From contig JACKOV010000002.1 of the NCBI GenBank assembly GCA_024234075.1, positions 682,001 to 746,000 on the forward strand: 64,000 nucleotides of DNA, written 5' to 3'. Positions 16,380-23,787 of the stretch are shown here, one piece after another; the stretch's first letter is position 1; each line of letters begins with the position of its first letter. The notes below the pieces were generated by a model. The model worked only from the letters and a program-made list of their open reading frames with translations, was not told where the DNA came from and searched no databases. Made by a program: the position numbers and the translations under genes. The DNA is from Nevskiaceae bacterium. Its GTDB lineage: Bacteria; Pseudomonadota; Gammaproteobacteria; Steroidobacterales; Steroidobacteraceae.

Positions 16380-17930
16380 ATGTCGCAACCGTCGAACTCG
16401 GCTGTCAGAGGCAGCGCGATTTCGTCCGCAGCCGCGGCCTCGCCGGCGGCTGCCACGGGCGATTACGTCGTCAATCTTTGCGCGTCGACCACGCCGATGG
16501 CGCTCGCCAAGCCGAGCGCGCCGGAGCTGGCGCGGTATACCTTCTTCGTCAGCCGCCGGCGCGAGGAAGGGCGCGAGCGGTTCCGCTTGCACATGGGTTA
16601 TTTCGCCACCCGCGACGAGGCCGAGCGGATGCTGGCCCTGGTCCGCGATCTGTACCCGGCGGCCTGGGTGGGTGAGACACCGGGCCGCAAGCTGGCTGCG
16701 GGTCGCAGCAGCACGGCTGCCAGTGCCTCGTCGGCCGCCGCCGCCGACCTGCCTCAGGTCAGGTCGACCACACCACCGCAAGCGGCCAGGCCAGCTGCTG
16801 CGCCCGCCGTTGCGGCGCCGGTCGCAGCGGCGCCCCGTCGGCCTGTTACCCGTCCGTCGGTGCCACCGGCGTCGAACGTGCGCGAAGTGATCGCGGCACT
16901 CGAGCCGGAGCTCGGCCCGGCGGATTCGGGCACGGTGCAGATGCTGCCGCAGCAACAGTCCCCGAAGGTGGCCGGTGCCCTGAGGGCAGCGACCGCCGCG
17001 GCGGCGCGACTGGCGGCAGCTCGCCGCGCCGCCGCGTCGCCGCGCACTGCGCCGGCGCCCGCACCGGCGGCACCGGCAAAGGTTCCGGCCGTGCAGTCCA
17101 CCGCGCCGGGCGCCGACATGACCGACAGTCAGGTGCTGCGGGTGCTCGAGGGACCCGGCACGGCCCAGGGTGCGCGCGACATCGCGATGCTGTCGCCGCA
17201 GGACACCCAGACCTGGCGCGACATCAAGGCGCAGATCAAGCGCGAAGCCGTCGTGCATTTCGCCGTGCAGCTCAACTGGTCGGTGACGCCGATCGATCTG
17301 TCGCGCGTGCCGTCGCTGGCGATTTTCAACGCCTATACGTTGTACAAGATCGAGGGCAACCGCGAGGGGCGCAAGTGGTACGGCCTGCGGCTCGGCTTCT
17401 TCAGCGACGCGGTGTCGGCCAAGCAGGTCGCGCACTACGTGCGTTCGGAGTTTGCGCAGGTCGCGGTCGTTCCGGTCAGCGTCAACGAACGCGAACAGGC
17501 CACGCAGATCGGCGCGATCGCGCTGCCGTCGGCAGCGCCGGCGCCGCGTACGACGGACCATGCCGATGCCGATGAATTCAAACTGATCGACGACGATCAG
17601 CCGCCGGTTGCCGCCGCAGCGTCGGCCGTAGCGTCGGCGGCATCGCCGCCCGGGCCGTCGGCCGCAGCGCCGGCCGCCAAGACCCGGCCGGTCGCCGCTT
17701 CGCCGGCTGCACGCGCTCCGGCCGTGAAGGTCCGTCGCCCCAACCGGCCGCGTGGCGGCGGGCCGCAGTCGCTCGAGGAGACACTGGAAATCCTGGGCGC
17801 GAGCCAGTTGTCGATCGATACCGGCCGCGGCGAGCGGGTCGTGATCGACGGTCGGCCGCGTGCCGTGGATCCGCCCAGTTCGGCGTTCACCCGCCTGCTC
17901 GATCGGCTCAGCGACAAGCTGCGCAAGTAG
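16380..17930 (+). CDS. SPOR-domain protein controlled by a c-di-GMP-I riboswitch
   Basis: 516 residues. An N-terminal SPOR-like module (about 26-100) contains YVVNLCASTTPMAL, RYTFFVSRR and GYFATRDEAERMLALVRDLYP. A long Ala/Pro-rich linker follows, then a second SPOR-like module (about 290-367) with VHFAVQLNWSVTPIDL, YTLYKIEGNREGRKWYGLR and GFFSDAVSAKQVAHYVRS. The C-terminus has a conserved-looking SLEETLEILGASQLSI segment and basic stretches. There is no signal peptide or membrane span, which is unusual because most SPOR proteins bind septal peptidoglycan in the periplasm. The start follows the riboswitch by about 90 nt. I infer a c-di-GMP-controlled role in motility, polarity or envelope functions; the exact function is unknown. 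Confidence 0.85.
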   Translation: MSQPSNSAVRGSAISSAAAASPAAATGDYVVNLCASTTPMALAKPSAPELARYTFFVSRRREEGRERFRLHMGYFATRDEAERMLALVRDLYPAAWVGETPGRKLAAGRSSTAASASSAAAADLPQVRSTTPPQAARPAAAPAVAAPVAAAPRRPVTRPSVPPASNVREVIAALEPELGPADSGTVQMLPQQQSPKVAGALRAATAAAARLAAARRAAASPRTAPAPAPAAPAKVPAVQSTAPGADMTDSQVLRVLEGPGTAQGARDIAMLSPQDTQTWRDIKAQIKREAVVHFAVQLNWSVTPIDLSRVPSLAIFNAYTLYKIEGNREGRKWYGLRLGFFSDAVSAKQVAHYVRSEFAQVAVVPVSVNEREQATQIGAIALPSAAPAPRTTDHADADEFKLIDDDQPPVAAAASAVASAASPPGPSAAAPAAKTRPVAASPAARAPAVKVRRPNRPRGGGPQSLEETLEILGASQLSIDTGRGERVVIDGRPRAVDPPSSAFTRLLDRLSDKLRK

Positions 17931-17957
17931 GCCGCTCGTCCGGCGGCGTCGGCAGGA

Positions 17958-18260
17958 TCAGTCGCCGCCGAACAGCCGCTCGAGTTCGGTGCGCGCCTGA
18001 TCGAGCGTGCGGGTATCGGGTGCCTGGTAAGCGCCGGCTCGCGGCTTGAAGTGATCGCAGAAATTCGCCTGCTCCTTGTCGCGCACTTCCTCGGCCGTGG
18101 GCTCGCGGCAATGCGTGGCGACGCGCCGGTCGAAATCGACGCACATCCGGCAGACATGCAATTCCGCGCGACAGGCGGGGCAGGCGTCGAGCCGTCGCAA
18201 CGGCAGGCTCAATGCCGCCAGCGCAGCGCCGCATTTCCAGCAGACGAGATCGTGGGCCAT
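17958..18260 (-). CDS. Small zinc-ribbon protein, conserved hypothetical
   Basis: 100 residues from the chosen ATG (MAHDLVCWKCGAAL). Cysteine pairs CWKC, CPAC and CRMC, followed by His/Cys positions HCRE and FCDHF, indicate a rubredoxin- or zinc-ribbon-like metal site. The C-terminal half is helical and acidic (TLDQARTELERLFGGD). The open frame extends further upstream, but that part is low-complexity and lacks a good start. It is convergent with the SPOR-domain gene (27 bp between stops). Function unknown. Confidence 0.78.
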   Translation of the reverse strand: MAHDLVCWKCGAALAALSLPLRRLDACPACRAELHVCRMCVDFDRRVATHCREPTAEEVRDKEQANFCDHFKPRAGAYQAPDTRTLDQARTELERLFGGD

Positions 18261-18561
18261 GGGCAGGACTGAGCCAGTCTCCGGCAACGGGTCCGCCGCT
18301 GATCCTAGCAGTTTCGCGGCTCCGGTCGGCACGGTCCGCGGGCTGCGGCTTCGATGAAGCGCGCCTCCACATGCGCCGCGGCGCAAGGCCTGCGCGGCGG
18401 CCAGCAGTTTGTGTCGCTCTCGCAATGGAGCTTTTCCGATCGATGCGCTGCGCCGCTTTCCGGCTGCATCGCCGTGGCGTGGGTTACGAATGCTCAACGA
18501 GTCTCCCAGGGTGACTCCCGGCATCCGTCGCGTCGGCGCATAATTCCCCGGTCGCGGGGGT
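18261..18561. other. Intergenic region between divergent genes, no gene seen
   Basis: About 300 bp between the zinc-ribbon gene (leftward) and the methyltransferase-family gene (rightward). No credible coding sequence is present. A -10-like CATAAT at 18539-18544 lies 17 bp before the ATG at 18562 but has no recognisable -35 partner. No RNA motif was identified. Confidence 0.4.
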
Positions 18562-19101
18562 ATGGCAACGCAATGTTGGCGGTACGTGGAATTGCCCGTT
18601 TTTCCGGCGCCTGAACGTTCGTCTCCGAGCGCGCCGCGTCACGGCGTGCGGCGACTGATGTCCTGGCTCGATCCGCCGCAGTGGCTGCTGCTGGCGCTGA
18701 TCTCCGTCGTCGTGCTGCATTTGCTGCTGCCAACGGCGCGTGTCGTGCCGCGCGGCTGTTTCTGGGGTTGTGCGTCGCTCGCGGTGCTGGGCTTCGTGCT
18801 GGCCCAGATGGCTTCGAGACAGATGGTTCGCGCGGCGCTGTCGACGGAGTTCGGCGCCACGCCCGCGAGCCTGCTATCGGAAGGCTGTTTTGCTTTCTCG
18901 CGCAACCCGATGTATCTCGGCATGCTGTTGTTGCTGTTCGGCGAGGCCGCGATGCTCGGCACGCTCGGCGCGCTGCTGCCGGTGCCGGTGTTCTTCCTGG
19001 GCTTGCAGCTACGCTACGTGCCGGACGAGGAGCAGCGCCTGCAGGAGGCGTTCGGCGCTTCCTGGGTCGAGTACAGCCGCCGCGTGCGTCGCTGGATCTG
19101 A
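18562..19101 (+). CDS. Isoprenylcysteine/PEMT-type membrane methyltransferase family protein
   Basis: 179 residues from the ATG preceded by GGGGG; an alternative start is the ATG at 18658, just before the first hydrophobic segment. There are three to four membrane helices (WLLLALISVVVLHLLL, GCASLAVLGFVLAQMA, PMYLGMLLLLFGEAAMLGTL, LLPVPVFFLGLQL). The family motif GCFAFSRNPMYLGMLL and the C-terminal pattern EEQRLQEAFGASWVEYSRRVRRWI match the ICMT/phospholipid-methyltransferase family (SRNPxYLG, then E-E). Such proteins methylate lipid or thiol acceptors at the membrane with S-adenosylmethionine, but substrates are mostly unknown. It lies directly before the CueR operator; no functional link is evident. 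Confidence 0.82.
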   Translation: MATQCWRYVELPVFPAPERSSPSAPRHGVRRLMSWLDPPQWLLLALISVVVLHLLLPTARVVPRGCFWGCASLAVLGFVLAQMASRQMVRAALSTEFGATPASLLSEGCFAFSRNPMYLGMLLLLFGEAAMLGTLGALLPVPVFFLGLQLRYVPDEEQRLQEAFGASWVEYSRRVRRWI

Positions 19102-19155
19102 GCCCGGCCGGGTGACCGAGCCGCCAACCCGCGGTCGGCGATATCGCAAAAACGC

Positions 19156-19186
19156 TTGACCTTCCCATGATGGGAGGGTGCACCCT
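19156..19186 (+). promoter_or_regulatory. CueR-type copper-responsive promoter/operator
   Basis: TTGACC (19156-19161) is a good -35. The dyad ACCTTCC-N7-GGAGGGT (19160-19180) fits the CueR operator pattern. A 19-bp spacer leads to CACCCT, a weak -10. The long spacer with a dyad between the promoter elements is the hallmark of MerR-family activation, in which the metal-loaded regulator untwists the DNA. It lies 28 bp upstream of the cueR start. Confidence 0.82.
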
Positions 19187-19213
19187 GCCGACCTGGGCTT
19201 CAGAGGAACCGGG

Positions 19214-19648
19214 ATGGCAAGCGCGACAGGGTTCAGCATCGGCCAGGCGGCGGCCGCTTCCGGGGTCACCGCCAAGATGATCCGCCACTACGAGGCGCTG
19301 GGTCTGATTCCGGCCGTGCGCCGCACCGCCGGCAATTATCGCAGCTACGGCGAACGCGAAGTGCAGATGCTGCGCTTCATCCGTCGCGCCCGTTCGCTGG
19401 GTTTTTCGACCGCGGAGATCACGCGCCTGTTGTCGCTCTGGCAGAACCGCCGGCGCTCCAGCCGCCAGGTGCGGGAGATCGCCGCCCGGCATATCGACGA
19501 TCTCGACCGCCGGATCGCCGAGCTGCAGTCGATGCGCCGCACGCTGCAGAGCCTGGTGTCGGCCTGTCACGCCGACGAGCGGCCCGATTGCCCCATTCTC
19601 GACGACCTGGCGCTGGCGGGCGGCGCGGTCGACGGAGGCCGGACATGA
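19214..19648 (+). CDS. cueR: CueR, copper(I)-responsive MerR-family regulator
   Basis: 144 residues from the ATG preceded by AGAGGAA. The N-terminal winged helix-turn-helix is typical (FSIGQAAAASGVTAKMIRHYEALGLIP), followed by RRTAGNYRSYGEREVQMLRFI and the dimerisation helix. The metal loop has two cysteines separated by seven residues (Cys118 and Cys126 in ACHADERPDCPIL), the CueR spacing for linear Cu(I)/Ag(I)/Au(I) coordination, as opposed to the three-Cys mercury or longer-loop zinc regulators. It overlaps copA by 4 bp (ATGA) and presumably activates its own operon through the dyad upstream. Confidence 0.93.
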   Translation: MASATGFSIGQAAAASGVTAKMIRHYEALGLIPAVRRTAGNYRSYGEREVQMLRFIRRARSLGFSTAEITRLLSLWQNRRRSSRQVREIAARHIDDLDRRIAELQSMRRTLQSLVSACHADERPDCPILDDLALAGGAVDGGRT

Positions 19649-22128
19649 ACGCGACCCAGGGTCATTGCTGTGTCTCGCGGCATCCGGCTTCTGCTCCGGC
19701 GCCCGGCCAGGCGCCGGCGGCCTTGCGCGATCCGGTCTGCGGCATGACGGTGACGGCGTCGTCGCCGCATTCGGCGACCCACGAAGGCGATCTCTACTAC
19801 TTCTGCCGCGAGGGCTGCCGCAGCAAATTTCTCGCCGAGCCGGCACGCTATCTCGCTGCCGCTGCCGCTGCCGCTGCCGCCTCAGGCCCGCAGTCTGCGC
19901 TGTCGCCGGCAGCCGCCTCGTCCATGGCCGCGCCGCCCGCCGACGGCACGATCTACACCTGCCCGATGCACCCGGAAGTCCGGCAGGTCGGGCCCGGCAG
20001 TTGTCCGAGCTGTGGCATGGCGCTCGAGCCCGAGGCGCCGACGCTGGAGCAGGACGACAGTGACCGACGCACCGTCGCCCGGCGTTTCTGGATCGCGGTC
20101 GCGCTGGCCCTGCCGGTCGTGGTGCTGGCGATGCTGCCGCATATGTTTGCCGCGCCGTTCGGGCAGGTCGATCCGACGATCCTGCTGTGGACCCAGCTCG
20201 TCCTGACGGCGCCGATCGTGCTCTGGCTCGCCGCCGACTACTATCGGCGCGGCTGGCAGGGGCTGCGGCGTGGCGAGCCCAACATGTACACGCTGATCGG
20301 CCTCGGCGTGCTGGTGGCGTTTTTCTACAGCATGTTCGCGACCCTGGCGCCGGCGGCATTCCCCGCTTCGATGCGCGATGCGCATGGCCACGTTGGCGTC
20401 TATTTCGAGAGCGCGGCGGCGATCGTGGCGCTGCTGCTGCTCGGCGAATGGCTCGAACTGACGGCACGCGGCCGTACTGGCGCCGCGCTCCGGCAATTGC
20501 TCGGCCTCGCACCGCAGCGCGCCAGCCGGCTGCACGCGGACGGCAGCGAGGAAGAGGTCGCGATCGAGTCGGTCGCGGTCGGCGACCGGTTGCGCGTACG
20601 GCCGGGAGAGAGGCTGCCCGTGGACGGCCGGATCGTCGAGGGTCGCTCGAGCATCGACGAGTCGATGCTGACCGGCGAGCCGCTGCCGGTCGACAAAGCG
20701 GCCGGCGACCGGGTCGTCGGCGCAACCATCAATCAGACCGGCTCGCTGGTGGTGCAGGCCGAGCGCGTCGGCCGCGACAGTCTGCTGGCGCAGATCGTCG
20801 CGCTGGTCGCGCAGGCGCAGCGCTCGCGGGCGCCCTTGCAGCGGCTCGCCGATCGAGTCGCGGCCTGGTTCGTGCCGACGGTGATCGCGATCGCCGTGCT
20901 GGCGTTCGTCGCCTGGTATGCGTTCGGACCACAGCCCCGGCTGGCGCATGCGCTGATCGCCGCGGTGGCTGTGCTGATCATCGCCTGCCCCTGCGCGCTC
21001 GGGCTGGCGACGCCGATTTCGATCATGGTCGCGAGTGGCCGTGGGGCGCAGTCCGGCATCCTGTTCCGCGACGCCGGTGCGATCGAGCAGCTGCGCGAGG
21101 TCGACGTGCTGGTCGTTGACAAGACCGGAACCCTGACGCTGGGCCGGCCGGCGCTGGAACGTTTCGTGGTGGTGGAGGATGTTGGCACCGGCACCGGCAC
21201 CGGCACCGGCACCTGCACCGGCGCTGACGTCGACGCTGATGCCGATGCAGACGCCGAGGAGGCAAGCCTGCTGGCACTGGCGGCGGGCCTCGAACGCGAC
21301 AGCGAGCACCCGATCGCGCGGGCGATCGTCGCGGCCGCCGCGGCGCGAGGTCTCGCACCGGCAGTGATCGACGATTTCCAGTCCGTGACCGGGCAGGGCG
21401 TGATCGGCCGCCACCAGGGCCGGCGGCTGGCGCTCGGCAACACGACGCTGATGGCGGCGCAAGGCGTCGAGGTGACGGCCGTGGTCGGGCCCGCCGACGC
21501 CGACCGTGCCCGCGGCCGCACGGTGATGTATTTCGCGATCGACGGGCGGCTCGCGGCCTGGATCGCGGTCGGCGATCCGCTGAAGCCGGAAACCGCCATG
21601 GCCCTGCAGGCGCTGCGCGCCGACGGCCTGCGGATCGTGATGTTGACCGGTGACAATGCGCAGACGGCCGCAGCCGTTGCCGGCGAGCTGGCGATCGAAG
21701 AGGTGATCGCCGACGTCCGGCCGGCCGACAAGGTGGCGACGATCGAGCGTCTGCAACGCGCCGGCCACAAGGTCGCGATGGCCGGCGACGGCATCAACGA
21801 CGCACCCGCGCTGGCACGCGCCGAGGTCGGCATCGCGATGGGCAACGGCACCGACATCGCGATGGAGAGCGCCGCGGTGACCCTGGTCAAGGGCGATCTG
21901 AACGGCCTGCTGCGGGCGCGGCGGTTGTCGCGCGCCACGGTCCGCAACATCCGCCAGAACCTGGCATTCGCTTTCGGTTACAACGCGCTCGGCATCCCGG
22001 TGGCGGCGGGCCTGCTGTATCCGCTCACGGGCTGGCTGCTGAGCCCGATCGTCGCCGCGCTGGCCATGAGCCTGTCGTCGGTCTCGGTGATGAGCAATGC
22101 GCTGCGTCTGCGGCGGGTGTCGCTCTGA
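19645..22128 (+). CDS. copA: Cu(I)-exporting P1B-type ATPase with YHS and CPMHP metal-binding N-terminus
   Basis: 827 residues. Instead of the usual ferredoxin-like CxxC (HMA) domain, the N-terminus has a YHS domain (about 28-75: DPVCGMTV, YYFCREGC) and a heavy-metal-binding domain (about 108-135: YTCPMHPEV, GSCPSCGMAL), joined by an Ala-rich repeat. The catalytic core is canonical for Cu(I) transport: CPC in IIACPCALGLATP (about 447), the phosphorylated Asp in DKTGTLT (about 492), the HP motif in SEHPIARAI, and GDGINDAPALARAEVGIAMG in the hinge. It exports cytosolic copper or silver to the periplasm. A repeat-encoded Thr-Gly and Asp-Ala insert lies 20 residues after the phosphorylation site. 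It is co-transcribed with cueR. Confidence 0.93.
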   Translation: MNATQGHCCVSRHPASAPAPGQAPAALRDPVCGMTVTASSPHSATHEGDLYYFCREGCRSKFLAEPARYLAAAAAAAAASGPQSALSPAAASSMAAPPADGTIYTCPMHPEVRQVGPGSCPSCGMALEPEAPTLEQDDSDRRTVARRFWIAVALALPVVVLAMLPHMFAAPFGQVDPTILLWTQLVLTAPIVLWLAADYYRRGWQGLRRGEPNMYTLIGLGVLVAFFYSMFATLAPAAFPASMRDAHGHVGVYFESAAAIVALLLLGEWLELTARGRTGAALRQLLGLAPQRASRLHADGSEEEVAIESVAVGDRLRVRPGERLPVDGRIVEGRSSIDESMLTGEPLPVDKAAGDRVVGATINQTGSLVVQAERVGRDSLLAQIVALVAQAQRSRAPLQRLADRVAAWFVPTVIAIAVLAFVAWYAFGPQPRLAHALIAAVAVLIIACPCALGLATPISIMVASGRGAQSGILFRDAGAIEQLREVDVLVVDKTGTLTLGRPALERFVVVEDVGTGTGTGTGTCTGADVDADADADAEEASLLALAAGLERDSEHPIARAIVAAAAARGLAPAVIDDFQSVTGQGVIGRHQGRRLALGNTTLMAAQGVEVTAVVGPADADRARGRTVMYFAIDGRLAAWIAVGDPLKPETAMALQALRADGLRIVMLTGDNAQTAAAVAGELAIEEVIADVRPADKVATIERLQRAGHKVAMAGDGINDAPALARAEVGIAMGNGTDIAMESAAVTLVKGDLNGLLRARRLSRATVRNIRQNLAFAFGYNALGIPVAAGLLYPLTGWLLSPIVAALAMSLSSVSVMSNALRLRRVSL
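21184..21219 (+). repeat. GGCACC hexanucleotide repeat inside copA
   Basis: Five perfect GGCACC units followed by TGCACC, in frame, encoding alternating Gly-Thr. An imperfect GAC/GCN-rich stretch encoding Asp-Ala repeats follows (to about 21255). The insert lies in the nucleotide-binding domain just after the DKTGTLT motif. Slippage would change loop length without breaking the frame. Confidence 0.82.
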
Positions 22129-22155
22129 GCCGCGCCCGGCGGCGTTCGCGACGGC

Positions 22156-23565
22156 TCACCAGTTCAGCAGGCGCTCGCCGAGGATCCGGCCGAAGGTCAG
22201 CGCCGGCGTCAGCGACAGGCCGCCGACGAAAGCGTCGCCGGAGGTGCGGCCGAAGCCGAGGATTTCGCCGGCGGCATACAGATTCGGAATCGGCCGGCCG
22301 TTGCCGCCCAGCACGCGCAACTGCCGGTCGACCTTGAGCCCCGCCGGGCTCAGCACGGTGATGCCTTGCGCGCGGATCGCGTAGAACGGCGCGCGCTCGA
22401 TCCGGCGGATCAGGAACTGCTTGCCCCATTGGCGATCATTGCCGAGATCGACGGCGCGGTTGTAGTCGGCGATGGTGCGGCGCAGGTTGGCGGCCGGCAG
22501 GCCGAGCTGCTGCGCGAGTCCGGCCAGGGTTTTGGCCTTGACGAAGGCCGGATGGCGGCCGAAACGCGCCTGGTAGCTCGACAGGTCGTCGAGCGTCATC
22601 GAGCTGGCGTTCTGCAGGATGCCGTGGTCGAGGATCGCGAACATCTGCATGCCCGGCTGGCGCAGCAGCGCACGCTCGCGGTAGTCGATGCTGGGGTGGT
22701 CTTCCTGCATGAAGCGGCGGCCCTTGGCATCGACAAAGATTTCCCAGACCTTGCGGGAATTCGGCGACAGCGCCAGGAAGTTGCCGCTGCGCGGATCCGC
22801 CGGGTCTTCGAGGAAGCCGGCGAAGGTGCACAGGAATTTCTCGCTGCCGTCAACCACGGCACCGGCGTCGCTCGCCGCCAGCAGGCCGTCGCCGCGGGAG
22901 TAGGGGTTGACGTGCGAGCACAGCGGGACCTTGGGCGTCAGCGTGCGCCACAGCTCGGGATTCGCCGCGTAACCGCCGCTGGCGAGCACGACGTTGCGGC
23001 CACTGAATTCGAACTCGCCGTTCGGCGTCGAAGCCCGCACGCCGCGGACCGCACCGCGCGCGTCCGTGACCAGCGACAGCAGGCGGTGCTGCAGGCGCAG
23101 ATCGATCTTGCCTTTCCGGACCAGCCGCTCGTGGCTCGGCTTGAGTGCCTCGAGGATCGAGACCGCCTTGTTCGCGCCCCAGAGATAGCGGCGGGTCGAA
23201 TAGGCCTCGTGGGCCTCGCCCGCCACCGGCGTGCCGGGTGCCGGTTCGAAACCGAGGTCCATCAGCCAGTCGATCGTTGCGCCGGCATTGTCGACCAGCA
23301 GGCGTAGCACCGTCGGGTCGATGCGGCCGTGGGCGATGCGCTGGGCGTCGCGATAATGCTCGTCCGGGCTGTCGACGATGCCGTGCTGCTTCTGCAGCCG
23401 CGTACCGGCGCCGGCGATCTGGCCCGAGGACCAGAACAGCGTGCCGCCGACGCGGTAGTCCGCCTCGAGTTGCAGGACCCGCGCACCGCGCTCGGCCGCG
23501 CGGATCGCCAGCGGCAGGCCGGCCGATCCCGCGCCGACCACGATCACATCCCAGGTTTGATTCAT
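22156..23565 (-). CDS. FAD-dependent oxidoreductase of the fumarate reductase/ketosteroid dehydrogenase flavoprotein family
   Basis: 469 residues from the ATG with GAGGTG upstream. The FAD-binding dinucleotide motif is at residues 8-20 (VVGAGSAGLPLAIRA), with ADYRVGGTLFWSSGQIAGAG after it. The second FAD-contact region reads NVVLASGGYAANPEL, and the C-terminal FAD clamp is LYAAGEILGFGRTSGDAFVGG. The family reduces or dehydrogenates activated C=C bonds, as in fumarate, urocanate or 3-ketosteroid enzymes. The substrate cannot be deduced. There is no Tat signal, so it is cytoplasmic. It is divergent from the TonB-dependent receptor, from which it is separated by a possible shared operator, and may act on what that receptor imports. 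Confidence 0.88.
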   Translation of the reverse strand: MNQTWDVIVVGAGSAGLPLAIRAAERGARVLQLEADYRVGGTLFWSSGQIAGAGTRLQKQHGIVDSPDEHYRDAQRIAHGRIDPTVLRLLVDNAGATIDWLMDLGFEPAPGTPVAGEAHEAYSTRRYLWGANKAVSILEALKPSHERLVRKGKIDLRLQHRLLSLVTDARGAVRGVRASTPNGEFEFSGRNVVLASGGYAANPELWRTLTPKVPLCSHVNPYSRGDGLLAASDAGAVVDGSEKFLCTFAGFLEDPADPRSGNFLALSPNSRKVWEIFVDAKGRRFMQEDHPSIDYRERALLRQPGMQMFAILDHGILQNASSMTLDDLSSYQARFGRHPAFVKAKTLAGLAQQLGLPAANLRRTIADYNRAVDLGNDRQWGKQFLIRRIERAPFYAIRAQGITVLSPAGLKVDRQLRVLGGNGRPIPNLYAAGEILGFGRTSGDAFVGGLSLTPALTFGRILGERLLNW

Positions 23566-23693
23566 CGTCGCGCACCTCGTCGAGTACACACCGTCATGTT
23601 GCGCTGAGCCTACACTGGGCTGGGGCGCTGCGGATGCGGCAGCGCGCCGCCTGACCATGGGCTGCAACGGCGATCGACGCGGCCCGTATCCCG

Positions 23694-23708
23694 CACCAGA
23701 GTCTGGTG
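23694..23708. promoter_or_regulatory. Candidate operator: 7-bp inverted repeat between divergent flavoprotein and TonB-receptor genes
   Basis: CACCAGA-G-TCTGGTG is a perfect 7+1+7 palindrome in the 222-bp divergent region. It lies 14 bp before a poor -35/-10-like pair (TTGCAG at 23722, TATTGT at 23747, spacer 19 bp) facing the receptor gene. A dimeric regulator could use it to control both genes. No matching regulator is adjacent. Confidence 0.4.
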
Positions 23709-23787
23709 GGCTGACGGCCCGTTGCAGACTACACTCTCCCCGGGGGTATTGTGGTTTATCTGTTTCATCGGACAGGGGGTACTACCG

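Noticed and set aside
21184..21255. Short tandem repeats as a CRISPR-like array
   Set aside because: The units are 6 bp, in frame and without spacers; they are a coding repeat inside copA.
23722..23787. Upstream extension of the TonB-receptor gene
   Set aside because: The ATG at 23788 has a good ribosome-binding site and gives a standard signal peptide. The 22 extra codons would put a second hydrophobic stretch before it.
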